Shown: piece by piece, positions 33,989-44,426 of the stretch | Layout: each line of letters begins with the position of its first letter | Numbering within the stretch: position 1 is the stretch's first letter | Assembly: GCA_019096195.1 (NCBI GenBank) | Contig: JAGTXK010000054.1 | Span: forward strand, 248,001-312,000 | DNA from: Boletus sp. NGJ | Lineage: Eukaryota; Basidiomycota; Agaricomycetes; Boletales; Boletaceae | Length of the DNA: 64,000 nt | Direction: 5' to 3' | The notes under the pieces: generated by a model | Database searches by the model: none | Seen by the model: only the letters and a program-made list of their open reading frames with translations | Told to the model about the DNA's origin: nothing | Program-made: the position numbers and the translations under genes

Positions 33989-36111
33989 AAGAAATTACAT
34001 CTCGACCGATGTATCTCGTGTATCTAGTTACTGTATATCAGAGTTGCACACCCCAGATCTGCCAGCTAGCCTTATGGACTCCGGAGATAAACGGGGAGCT
34101 CGGGCAAGCCAGCCTTGGCGACTGGTGCTCAACCCGATGGGCCTGGTGTGAGCGGGAGATCTCACAGGATAGTTAAACGCTATCGCACGAGGCCGACGTC
34201 CGCATCGGGTGGCGGCCGGATACACATTAAGCGCCTCGGAGTGTTTTGTGCGTCGAGATCGACTCTAGACTCTAGTTCACGCGTTACGGCTGGGATGCCG
34301 ACCGTCAACCAAGTCAGTGTTTCACAAGGCCCCATATGTGTAACGTGGGGAAAAAATAAGGGACGCCAAGGGCATTGATTGCGCAAGTCCTAGGAATCGG
34401 TGTGGGTTGGGCCTGGAGTGGATCTCGATTTTGTGTTTCTAATCTCACCTTGGTGATTCCCCTGCACGACGCGCGTGGGGGATTTCCAAGGACAGGACTG
34501 CCGACGTCTGCTTGGCGCGGGGGGTTTCTTATCAGAGCGCGAGTCCGGATGGCTTGAAACCGCGCGGTGGGAAGGACGGAAGAGATGGTCTCCTGCCCGC
34601 TTCCTTTTCTTGCGCGGGTCCGAATCGCACGTCATCGCACGCAGAATTGTTTTATGTATATATAGATGGAGATGCATGTGCGTCATATTTAATTTTTGTT
34701 TCGACATTCGCAGGTTCCCCTCGTGCTCGTTCAGTTTCTCAAGGTGTTTCAGTTGTTCGAAACGCAGCTGGCAGTCAATGCGGCGGAGAGTTCTTGACAG
34801 AAAGGACGGGAAACGTTGGCACCTGTGCAAGAGCAGGCCATTTCTGGGAGTTTGAAATTTTGAGGGAATTTCCGCGCGAGTGAGTGAGTATTTTGGCGGG
34901 CCGAGGCGGCAGAATGGTGGAGGACAACATATGCGGAAAGAAGTTACGCAGCAACGAGATCCGACAGGAGCTCGAGACGATAAAGTTGTGAATGTGATAC
35001 CTCGTGGAGATAGCAGGAAGATGCATGGCTAAAAAGGAAGGCGTGCGCTATACAAGGGTGTAGGTATGGCAAGGACCGGAAATGAACGTGTTGAGACGGT
35101 CAGTCTCCCCATGAACGTGCGACAGCACCAGCGTCATGTATAACGAAGTTTGGGTCGACGGGATGCTTGTAGCGATCAGCCTTGTGTGACGAGTGGCAAC
35201 GAAAGCGGACTCACCGCGTCTTGAGAGGGGGTTCGGCTGTTGGGATCGCCACTGCGACCACGTGTGCTCTGGGTTGAGCGGGGAAAGATGACGAGCCGGA
35301 CGTTGAGGATCGGCGCTGGAGGGTGGGCCACGAGAGGCAGGGCATCGGAGCGGAACGAGGTGGCCGAGGACGACTTGTGCAGGGGGCGGGGTGGGGACGG
35401 CGAGGCGGCGCGACTACTGGGGAGAGTGCCGCCAGAGACGTTGCGCGAGGATCGGGACGAGCAGCCCTCTGGGTCGCGGAGGTTGAATGGGAACTGTGCG
35501 TTCACGTTGACCATCTTCCTGTGAGAGGTTGGCGGAGGGGAACGGGTGGGGGAGAGCGGGAGAAACGGACCCTTCTTTTGAGCGTACGACAGACCCGAGA
35601 CACTCCTTGAGCTTCTGGTGGTCGATCACACGGGGCTGTGGGCTGCGGGGAGGGTGAGAGGGGGGGGAGGAGGAGAGGGTAGCTCACGTTGGCGTGTCAT
35701 CGGACTGGGGGATGAGAGGGGTGCGTTCACCTGGCTGGGAGGGGGTCAGAGGGGGAGAGGGGGCGGTGGGACACTGACGGGTTCGTGTGGGCGATGTCGG
35801 AGACCGCAGCAGGAAAAGAAAAGGGCAAACATGAGCTCGAGTGCGAACTGGTGCGAGGTCGATTGGAGCAACTGCCAGAAAAGGAAGGAGGGGGGGGCCA
35901 TGCGGTCGTCAGGCACGTTAGGGGGGTGTGCCGGGGCCGAGTGGGGGGTTGTCCGATTTAGGCGGGAAAATAAATATAAAAAATAAAAAAAAATAAAGTG
36001 GATCTTCTGATCATCGGGTGACCGGATAAGGCAAGGTAAGATGGATTTCATAAGCGGACGTGAGCATGAGACACCCTCGCGTGGCGGGATCGAGTTGGCT
36101 CTCTTTCTTGC
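33989..36111. other. Gene-poor, GC-skewed region upstream of the Zn2Cys6 factor
   Basis: No gene is firmly supported. A minus-strand frame at 35176-35514 begins MVNVNAQFPFNLRDPEG and runs Ser/Pro/Arg-rich to a GTGAGT donor-like site at about 35216. It could be a first exon, but no second exon was found. From about 35230 to 35960 the plus strand is very G-rich. Much of this may be the extended promoter or 5' untranslated region of the transcription factor. Confidence 0.35.
35637..35771 (+). repeat. G-run tract with G-quadruplex potential
   Basis: The plus strand carries many runs of three or more G within short loops (GGGGAGGGTGAGAGGGGGGG near 35648; GGGAGGGGG near 35737; GGGGGAGAGGGGGCGGTGGG near 35752). 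This exceeds the four-run rule for quadruplexes. It lies about 350-470 bases before the ATG of the Zn2Cys6 gene, so a role in that promoter is possible but only inferred. Confidence 0.5.
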
Positions 36112-39100
36112 ATGGTCGTCTCTGCTACCAGCGACGTTTACTCGCCCTTCCCCGCCATGATCGTCGACGACGGCCCACAGTCCAGCGACGACGGATCCGG
36201 TCTCCACTCTCCAATCTTTGGCGCCCAGTTTCCCCCTCCACACGGTGACAGCAGTCGTAAGCTCGTCACCACCTCGCGCCCTTTTCCTTGCACTCACGTC
36301 AATAAAGTCCGCTACCACCCCGACCACCTCGACGTACACAGCGCAGCGGGCATCCTCGCCTCTCAGTTCGACTCAAACTACCTCGTACCACACCCCACCC
36401 CATCCCACCACCTCCTCGAACCCTCCCTCGACCTCCACTCCCCCCACACCCACTACTCCCACGAATACTCAATCTCGCCCCGTCTCGACGTATCCCCCCA
36501 CCAATATCCAAACGCCCGTCTCCCCCCGCCCCCCTCCCACCTCAACATACCCTACCACACCCATCGCAGGTTCCCTCCCGATGCCCGCGACCACCCCTAC
36601 CCCTCCCCTCCGTCCCCCGCCGCTCCCGTTCCTCCCGACTCTGATCAGCGATCGCCCCCCCTCAAACGCGATCCCGTCTCCCCACGGAGCACTCCATCCG
36701 CCACACAGCCTCCGCGGCGTGAAGGCGCCAACCTCGTCATTGCCTGTCGTCAGTGGTAAGTCTCCCCCGTCGACCCCTTCTTACAAAGCCGTTCACGTGC
36801 TTTCGAAGCCGTGCGAGGAAGATTCGTTGTGACTCCACCCGTCCGATATGCCACAATTGTGTTCGCCGTTCAAACGAGTGCCAGTACGATGCCGTCCCAA
36901 AACGCAGAGGCCCCGATAAGCGTCCCGGCACCCGTCAGCGTTCCTGCAAGAAGCGTCCCGCTGACGGTTCGGCTCCGCCATTGCCTCCTTCGAAAAGGAA
37001 GAGAACAGCATCCCGCGTTCCAGATGCACAGCAACCCCCCGAGGATCGTAGACCCCTCGATCCGCCCGCCCTCAGAACATCCGATCTCGAACAAGACGGC
37101 CACATCCGCTTGAACCAACCTTCTCTTTCACCACAGGGCTCCGATTTTTCCTCTTCCGCCCCGTCAAGAGGCTTGTCCGCCGACGCTTATCCCACGGTAT
37201 GCACCAATCAGGCATACCATTCCACTCACAAAATAGCCTTACGTCCTTGCCCGCAGCAACATGACCGCCATCTCGTCGACAAGGTCCGGATACCTTCCGT
37301 CCCTTCCGTCCAGTACAACCGCAAGGAATGGTGGGATAACCTTGTCAACAGTTACTCTGCCAACCGCGACCAGTCGTATGTAGCTCTCGTTCCATTTCGA
37401 ACCAACCTCTCTCAACACGTTTGTTCTCTAGCCTCAAGGACATCGCTTCTGACTTGTCTACCCTGTGCGTCTTGTGTGTGTGTGTATGTGTGTGAATCCT
37501 CCCTCACTCCTCGTCAGATTTACGACTACTGGTTATTGGCTTTCCTTTGTCGACGTCCCTGACTTTGTGCGGAGTTTGTACAGCCCCGAAGATCGGTCGT
37601 TGATGCAACCCTCGCTTGTCTTTGCCGGATTAGCTCTCGCCACCCTCATGAAATCGAGCGAGATGGAACTCAGCACTGCCGGCCGAAATCGTGCCGCTTG
37701 GCTCCGCGACCAAGCCCAAGCCTCTCTGGAGGCCTCCTGGAATGCGCAGTGGATAGACATGACCCTTGCGAAAGCCGCGTTTGTGCGTGCCCACTTTTTT
37801 CTTTCTCGCAATCGCCCGTTCTGACAGTATATCGCAGATTCTCGCCGTTTTCGAGTCTTCCGCACATCACCTTTACACCCCAGAACGCGAGCGACAGTCT
37901 CTCATTCTGTTGGATCACATCGTGCGAGCGCTTGGCTTGACCTTTTTGGACAACAACGAACCTGAGGTCTCGGCATTCACCCCCAACACCGTCCCAATCG
38001 CATACAAGAGACCGTATGATGGCATGTCCAAGGATGGCCTTCGCTCGCCGCGCTCGTCTTTGCGGAAATGTTCATGCGTTCCTGTCGCGCCGAATGTGTC
38101 CATCGCCACTCATCATTTTTCGTCCTCTTGGTCATACGCTCCACCCTGGGACCCTGCATGGACCCCCGAGGAGATGCACAAAGAGGCATGCAGACGGTTG
38201 TGTTGGAGTGCGCTCAACCTCGTTGCGAGCTATACGTCGCATTGTATTGCTTTTCGGAAAGAGCCAACGGATCTTTACCTGACTGACCCTGCCAACGTGA
38301 GTCATCTACAGCGAACACGATTCATGTGATGACACATTTGTTTAGTTCCGGCTATTGTTCCCGGGAGAGGTATCCGAGCGGGTCTTGGCCACGGACCACA
38401 AGATGCAATCGCCAAAGGACTCGATATGGGCGCTTTATTGCCGCAGCATGCTGCTCTGGAATTTTTGCACGACTCGTCTGAGGAAGAACACCTACTCGAG
38501 GGAAAACACGTCTGAGCTGGCGTTGGAATCGTGGCAGGAAACGCTTGAAATACAGAACGCGCTGGATTGTCACACGTGCAACCTCGATATGGCACTCCTG
38601 TACATGTGTCGGGAGTACGTGTACAAGTGCGTGTTGTTCCTTGCCAGTGACAGCATGCTAAAGAGTTTATGCCCCAAACAGCACGCAGATGATGCTCACC
38701 TCCATTCTGCAGACGTAAGTCATGTCACTTTGGGTTTATCCTGGCAACTGTGTTGATCTGATCCTAGACTGCATGGACGGGAGGCGGGAAACCTGCCGTC
38801 GTTCAACCGTAAGCACACGGAGCAATGGCGTGAGTTTTGCACTCGTCAGACGAAATTTACTGGCACGTTAATTGTCGGTGCAGTATACCACCAGAGCCAT
38901 TTTATCAGGAGAGTTCGGTTGTCGGTCGAGCGCCTTGGAGAGGCAGACGGTGACCTGTTTACGAGGCGGCCATTCCAAGTGGCGTGGTTTGCGAGCCAAG
39001 TGTCGATGTGAGCGGGTGTGGTAGTTTTTTTTTTTTTTCGTCGGATTGAATTTTGAGACAGCTGCCTTTCGCTGTGGGAGAACGACAATACGTTGGCCGA

Positions 39101-39337
39101 CGCGTTGGAAGTTGCGAAAGACATTGTCGTTCCGCTGGACGTGTTGAACACGTTATGGCCGTGTCCCAGTAAGTGGACGCTTCTGAATCAGCCGAGATGA
39201 AGCTCGATCATGTTACAGTGCTCCAAAGCAAGTGCGACGAGTTACGAAAGCGGGTTACGGATGCGTGTCACTGTGCAAACACCAGTCCCCCTCTTCCGCC
39301 CAACTGCTCCCTCCCGCTGCATATCAGAGGGGGATGA
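36112..39337 (+). CDS. Zn2Cys6 fungal transcription factor
   Basis: Eleven exons in phase: 36112-36755, 36809-37196, 37257-37375, 37432-37464, 37518-37782, 37838-38296, 38346-38714, 38784-38808, 38884-39007, 39062-39168 and 39219-39337. They give 883 residues. After a Pro/His/Ser-rich head of about 210 residues comes the binuclear zinc cluster, with spacing C-x2-C-x6-C-x6-C-x2-C-x6-C, formed by joining exon 1 (ACRQ) to exon 2 (CRARKIRCDSTRPICHNC...). A basic linker follows (KRRGPDKRPGTRQRSCKKR), then the fungal-specific regulatory domain (TGYWLSFVDVPDFV, LMQPSLVFAGLALATLMKSS, LFTRRPFQVAWFASQVS, DIVVPLDVLNTLWPC). Exon 8 and its edges are least certain. An in-frame ATG at 36157 is an alternative start. 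Target genes unknown; a G-rich tract precedes it. Confidence 0.9.
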
Positions 39338-39739
39338 ACTTGGCTATGCCACCCAATACCCTATACCCCCACTCGTTTGTGTTTACTGCTAGGCCTTTTC
39401 GATTCGGTACTGTACACCTTGGGGCTCCTACACATGCTTACTCCTTTTTTTTTTTTTGCGTCGCCGTTAATTCTGTTTCGTCCCTGCTCCGAGAAAATCC
39501 TTGCGATCCATTTCCACATTGTATTTTAACACACGATACCCTCTTGAAATTTTAGTTGCGCACGATCGTGAAAGAGAAGCGTGTGCGATTAATTGATTCG
39601 ACGATCAGGTCCAGGATCGAAGATCAGATCGTGTTCCCCGACGTGCACGCTGCCCTGAGCTTAAATCCCTCGCCGAGTGGCGGCGGCGGCGGGAGGAGCG
39701 GATCGTGGTCACAACGGCGCGGCAGTTTCCGACCAAGAG
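39338..39739. promoter_or_regulatory. Tandem intergenic region before DAP1
   Basis: About 400 bases after the transcription-factor stop, with a run of T (about 39450-39460), then the presumed DAP1 promoter. No gene recognised. Confidence 0.45.
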
Positions 39740-40341
39740 ATGCCATCCTATTCCATCTACGTCGCCCTCGCCCTCCTCCTCTTTTTCTTCCGTCGCCGTG
39801 TCCGCTCGCGTCCTCCACACCGCCCCGCCCTCACCACACAGACAGACTCTCTCAAGACCATCATGCAACCACCCAGAAACGACCTCGACCCGCCCAAGAA
39901 CGACCCCTTCACCCTCACCGCACTCGCCCAATACGACGGCTCCGACGATACCAAACCGATATACGTCTCCATCAAAGGTGACCCACTCGCATACCTATCC
40001 GCGCAACGCCCGTTCTCACATGCCCATCCAGGCGATGTATTCGACGTCACGCGAAAGCGCGACGTGTACGGCGTCGGCGGATCCTACAACATCTTTGCGG
40101 GCAAGGACGGCTCGAGGGGTCTCGGCAAGTCGAGTCTCAAACTCGAGGACGCCGTGCCCGACTATAGCACCTTGCCCGAGAACGAGATCAAGGTCCTCGA
40201 CGATTGGTACTCGTTTTTCTCGTACGTTTTTATTTTATTTAAACAAACCTCTACGTCTGTACTTATAATCGCAGGAAGCGGTATAATATCGTCGGGCGGG
40301 TTACGGACATGCCAGAGGCGGTCGCACGTCGTATACCCTAA
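39740..40341 (+). CDS. DAP1: DAP1/MAPR membrane-associated cytochrome b5-like haem protein
   Basis: Two exons in phase (39740-40221, 40275-40341), about 182 residues. The N-terminus has one membrane span (SIYVALALLLFFF) followed by RRRVRSR, placing the body on the cytosolic side. The cytochrome b5-like domain is of the progesterone-receptor (MAPR) type: FTLTALAQYDGSDDTKPIYV, GDVFDVTRKRDVYGVGGSY with the haem-ligand Tyr, NIFAGKDGSRGLGKSS and YNIVGRVTD at the end. Yeast and animal homologues (Dap1, PGRMC1) bind haem and stabilise cytochrome P450 enzymes such as CYP51 in ergosterol synthesis. Start chosen at the ATG directly before the membrane span. Confidence 0.9.
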
Positions 40342-40975
40342 ACTTGTCTAGCTAGCTTAATCTTTATGCTCCTTGTTTTTTCGTTCCCGGGCCGCGTCTG
40401 GCCTCGTGACGTTCATGGGCACAGCCATTCCGCTGCGGATGACATGTTTCGGACCGGCGGTCGCATGCAAGTACCCGTTACGTCCCAGCGCTGCGCCATC
40501 AACATCACGGGTCGATGCCCATATCAACATTGCAGCCATGCTAAAAGCGCTGCGTGAACAGCGGCATCAGGGCAGAGCGTAGGTTCCAAACGTTCACATC
40601 GGATTCGTCACGTATTTATTCCATACACACCGTCGTAGACAAACGCATCGTCGAGCCCCTCCTCGAAAGAGCCAAGTAGTATAAAACGGAACGGAGACCA
40701 CTCGTCATTATAGCGGATCGTAAGAAATGGGTATATTAGGCTTTCATGCTACCATGAAAATAAATGGAAAAAAAAAAAGGGCGGCAAGAAACGAGAAAGC
40801 GAAACCAAAAAGAAAAAAAAGGATACGACCCACAGCTGGGGGAAAAGATATAGCCAAAATGGTGAGCGGCAGCGAGAGAGATGCGATAAAGACCATGAAT
40901 GTATTAACTACATGACAAATAATGAGATACGATGCAAGGAGGGGCTAGTCCATGCGGAATGGCAAGGCAGTACCT
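40342..40975. other. Convergent intergenic region
   Basis: Between DAP1 (+) and the G-alpha gene (-). It contains A-rich runs (about 40760-40820). Overlapping open frames at 40357-40582 on both strands match no family and are probably untranslated sequence. Confidence 0.45.
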
Positions 40976-42377
40976 TCACAGGAGGCCACATTCTCGTAGG
41001 TGGATTTGGAGCAGAATGTCCTGGATAGCGCTCAGGACGACTGATTGGCAATAAATCAGCCCTGGGTCACGCATCAAACAAATATGAGGCTTACATCTGA
41101 TCTGCTGGGTGTCCGTAGCACAAGTATAGTGTGCATATATCTGCTTCGTTGCTGCGTTTTGGTTGAGTGCCACGAAGCGGTGCAGCAGATAGTCGCATGC
41201 ATTGTCGTAGCTATCACCGCCAATGTAGTCCGGGAAGTAATCACCTAGCGGTGAATGCGGAAGCTTCTCAGCGAACAGGTCGATCTTGTTGAGGAACAAA
41301 ATCTATGCGAGGGAACGTGATGAGGTTTATCACCTGGGGCGATGCCGAAAGATGCTCACAATTGATGTCTTGACGAACCACCGAGAATTACATATCGAAT
41401 CAAAGAGCGTCAGTGCTTCTTGCATCCGGTTCTGCGAAGCTAACTCAGCGGAAAACGAAACAAAAAGAAAATGTACGTACCACACTTTCATCTTCGTAAA
41501 GCATTTGATCATACTCGCTCAAACTGACTAGAAACACGAGCGCAGTCACATTTTCGAAGCAGTGAATCCATTTCTTCCGTTCGCTTCGCTGACCACCGAC
41601 GTCGAACAATTTGTAAGTGAGCTCTCCAACCTTGAAGGTGGTTTCCGTGATACCGGTGGTTTTCACTCGACTCCGCAAGATGTCCTGGTCGGTGGGAAGG
41701 TATCCGGGTGCTGACATGCGTTCGATTGCATTGAAATAATAGACGGCCGAGTCGTTGAGTTGAAACTCGCGAGACCTGCGGACGGCCTCCTTGACGCCCG
41801 GGTCCCGCCAAAGTCCGCGTATGGAATCAGCGACGTCTCGCGGGAAGACCTCCCCCTCGATTTGTATCGGGAGCGCGAGAACGACCGCCCTTCGGGCATC
41901 GTTCTGAGGCGACAGAGTGATGTCGAGTTGGGGCATTGCTTCTAGGATGGCACTGTAGACATTGCGGGCGTTACAACGAAAAGGCGAGGGTGGGACAGTC
42001 GGGCATACCGCATGGACTGAATCGTATTGGAGAATATGATTTCCTTGTACGAGTCACGTTCCTGGTCGTTGTAACCACCATGATGAATGAGTTTCATCTG
42101 CTTTAACACCGTTGACTGGAGTTGGGAGGAGGTTCGGATGAGCGAACCCCAACTCGTTTCGATGAGTGATAACGGACCTTTCCAGACTCTCCTGCTCCGA
42201 GGAGCAGCATTTTGATCTCGTTCTTGGCCAACATGCGATCTTTTTTGAGCTGGTTTTCGATCTCGTCATTGCCTGGAGAGGGTGGCGAGAGAGTCAGAGC
42301 TGCGCGGTGGTGGAAGGAAGAGGGTACGCACGGGCCTTTGCCTCGCTATCGATGCCGGTGGACTGCACACAACCCAT
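40976..42377 (-). CDS. Heterotrimeric G-protein alpha subunit, G-alpha-i-like (fungal group I)
   Basis: Minus strand, seven exons in phase (42377-42332, 42272-42178, 42115-42009, 41952-41481, 41431-41360, 41302-41095, 41040-40976), 354 residues, the normal family length. The N-terminus MGCVQSTG has the myristoylation Gly2 and palmitoylation Cys3. Nucleotide-binding boxes are intact: GAGESGKST (P-loop), RSRVKTTGI (switch I with the arginine finger and Thr), [19 protein letters not shown] (switch II), FLNKIDLF (NKxD) and [12 protein letters not shown] (TCAT). The C-terminus ECGLL has a Cys four from the end, as in pertussis-toxin-sensitive G-alpha-i. In fungi group I subunits relay pheromone, nutrient or cAMP signals at the plasma membrane. 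Confidence 0.97.
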
Positions 42378-42594
42378 GTCGACGTGCGCTGTGGGAGGAA
42401 AGTAAGAGACGCAAAGGAGCGGATGAGTGTTGAGGAATAATTAGCAAGAGATGGGACTCGCAAAACGGAAAAACAATGCGCTTATTTCACACCACATTTT
42501 CCACCTCGGCAACCGCACGGCATCACCATACTTGGACATTGCAAATCCCACTCCGCCCCTGTCAGTGCAAAAATAAAATAAATAAAAAATTGCA
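42378..42594. promoter_or_regulatory. G-alpha upstream region
   Basis: Short stretch between the G-alpha start codon and the 3' end of tRNA-Ser; presumed promoter of the G-alpha gene. Confidence 0.45.
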
Positions 42595-42685
42595 CGACGC
42601 CAGCAGGATTCGAACCTGCGCACTCAAAGAGTAACAGATGTTCGGGCGTTCGAATCTGTCGCCGTAACCACTTGGCTATAGCGCC
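42595..42685 (-). tRNA. tRNA-Ser (anticodon CGA) with a short intron
   Basis: Minus strand. The acceptor stem GGCGCTA pairs with TGGCGTC (one G-T wobble at position 2 and one at 6). D arm TAGCCAAGTGGTTACGGC. Anticodon stem ACAGA/TCTGT with loop bases TTCGAA giving anticodon CGA, followed by about nine intron bases. A long variable arm (ACTC-TTT-GAGT) marks a class II tRNA. The T arm GCAGG-TTCGAAT-CCTGC is intact. Together these identify a serine tRNA. Confidence 0.93.
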
Positions 42686-42790
42686 GCTCGCAATCTACCG
42701 CTGCGAGGTCACGTTGGCAGTACCGACCGTCGGTGGGATTTTGTGATTGGCACGTGCCCCACATCGTCGTCCTTTCCCTGCAGTAGCAGA

Positions 42791-44039
42791 ATGTCAAGCG
42801 GTCTCATAGAGCCACAAAACGCCTTGGGCCTGCTCGACGTGCCCACCAACGACCCCCCTCCGCCCTATCCGTCACCAGAACGGCGCTCAAGAGCACCCGG
42901 AACCTCTCGCAGACAGCGTGCATCAGCCCACATCTCGACACAAAGCACTCTATCCTCGCCAGATTCGGGTGACGCCATCTCTCCACCTCTTCACCCGTAT
43001 TTCTTCCCCGCTTCTGGCGGTCCCAGTGAAGTCACGCCATTGCTTCGCCCTGCCTTGAACCGACATCGCGCCAACTCCCATGCCAGCACAGTCGTCTCTT
43101 CAAGTTCATTCACTCAAACCGTCCTCTCGTTCTGCCAAGACTCTGAAAGCGACTCGGATGTCGATATCTTCGAAGCCCTGAGGAGTGAGCATCTCAATGA
43201 CGTCGGGCAATCCCGGAACGCATCCCATGGCAGACCAGGACGCTGGTCACTCCACAAACGTGCGTGGGCTAGGTATTTCCACCCAATGGGCCGCAAGGCC
43301 TACCACGCTGCCGTCTTCCACTTGATGGTCCTCAATTTTCCCTATGCGCTGATTGCCTGGTTATATTTATTTGTCTTTACCTTGGTGAGTACTGCAGTCC
43401 CGTCTTCTCATCGGGACGGCTGGCTTCTGAGCGGTATGTGCTGGTGGCTAATGTCCAGTTCTAGACCGGTACGACCCTTCTTATCACGTTGCCACTCGGA
43501 GCCCTCTTGTGCTTCCTTGATCTGCTCGGGGCCAGGGCATTCGCTAGAGGCGAGGTCAGCATTTTGGCCACCCTATCGCCAGACTTGTGTCCTTATCGCC
43601 TTTTATTCTCAGCTTGCATTACAAACAAAGTTTCATGGCCCCTTAGCCTACCCTCCACCATATCCCCCTAGACCAATATTTCAACGTGTGCGCGCTCCCG
43701 AGCTACCCGCGGCCGAAAACGGTGCGTCAGGTGTGCAATATGAAACGTCCTTTTACAAGAACGCCTACGCTATGGTGGGTCCATTGCCCATCTCTTGGAA
43801 ACCGATGCTCACTCTGCCCCCACCGCCAGTTCACCGATGCGACGACGTACCAAGCACTATTCTACTTTCTCGTGATCAAGCCCAGCATCACTCTTTGCAT
43901 GTCGATAGCGTTGGTGGCGTTGGTTCCAGTCTCGTACGTGCTCATTCTGCCCGCTCCCCTGATGCTTCGGCTCGTCCGTAGGCTAGGGATATGGCAGGCG
44001 AATGTTGCTGTAGAGGGACTCTATCACCAGGTCACGTAG
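42791..44039 (+). CDS. Multi-pass membrane protein, putative sensor-domain family
   Basis: Four exons in phase (42791-43384, 43465-43554, 43613-43774, 43830-44039), 351 residues from MSSGLIEPQNALGLLDVPTN. The first about 170 residues are Pro/Ser-rich and cytosolic. Then come membrane segments FPYALIAWLYLFVFTLTGTT, LLITLPLGALLCFLDLLGAR and PSITLCMSIALVALVPVSYV plus the following hydrophobic stretch. Conserved loops read HGPLAYPPPYPPRPIFQRV and FTDATTYQALFYFLVIKPS. The pattern matches a conserved fungal family annotated as a putative sensor (transmembrane sensor domain) in bacteria and fungi. Ligand and partners unknown. The last codons could be extended by another intron at CAG|GTCACG. Confidence 0.78.
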
Positions 44040-44426
44040 GCCGGCATCCGTGTAAATTCTAATAGCGATTACGAGTACATAAAGGATGCAATCGCTTGTG
44101 AATATGTGGCGTGGTTTATGAACCCACGTTTTAGGCTGACGCGTCTTGACTTGCTTCAAGTTCCACCTCATCCAAGTCGCCCCACGACTCATAGCCGCAG
44201 TACGGATCCGTCCGCCCATTCAGACTGACTCACTCAGTGGACGTCTAGAACTGCTAGACGCTGGATACAGCCCTACCCTTGTCCTGTACACAGCTTGCGT
44301 AGCCACCATACATCGCTTTAGGCCCCAATTCATAATTTGTACTCACACTCCCACCACATCCTCTTCAGTCCTCTCGACGAGTCGTAGCATTGGATTATAC
44401 GCTGTCACAGATATACCCTCACTGTC
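44040..44426. promoter_or_regulatory. Tandem intergenic region before the BCS1-like gene
   Basis: No gene firmly supported. The minus strand has a short open frame with protein-like composition near 44135-44230 (ESWGDLDEVELEASQDAS then a stop), not assigned. A perfect seven-base inverted repeat CGTCTAG-AACTG-CTAGACG lies at 44242-44260. Confidence 0.35.

Noticed and set aside
35746-36339. 197-codon minus-strand frame over the G-rich tract and the start of the Zn2Cys6 gene
   Set aside because: Composition is explained by the skewed tract and by antisense of the Pro/Ser-rich N-terminus; no domain seen.
37470-37495. GT microsatellite
   Set aside because: It lies in an intron of the Zn2Cys6 gene next to the donor and is too short to be notable.
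44242-44260. Perfect seven-base hairpin CGTCTAG-AACTG-CTAGACG
   Set aside because: Such a short inverted repeat is expected by chance in 64 kb and has no run of T or other context.
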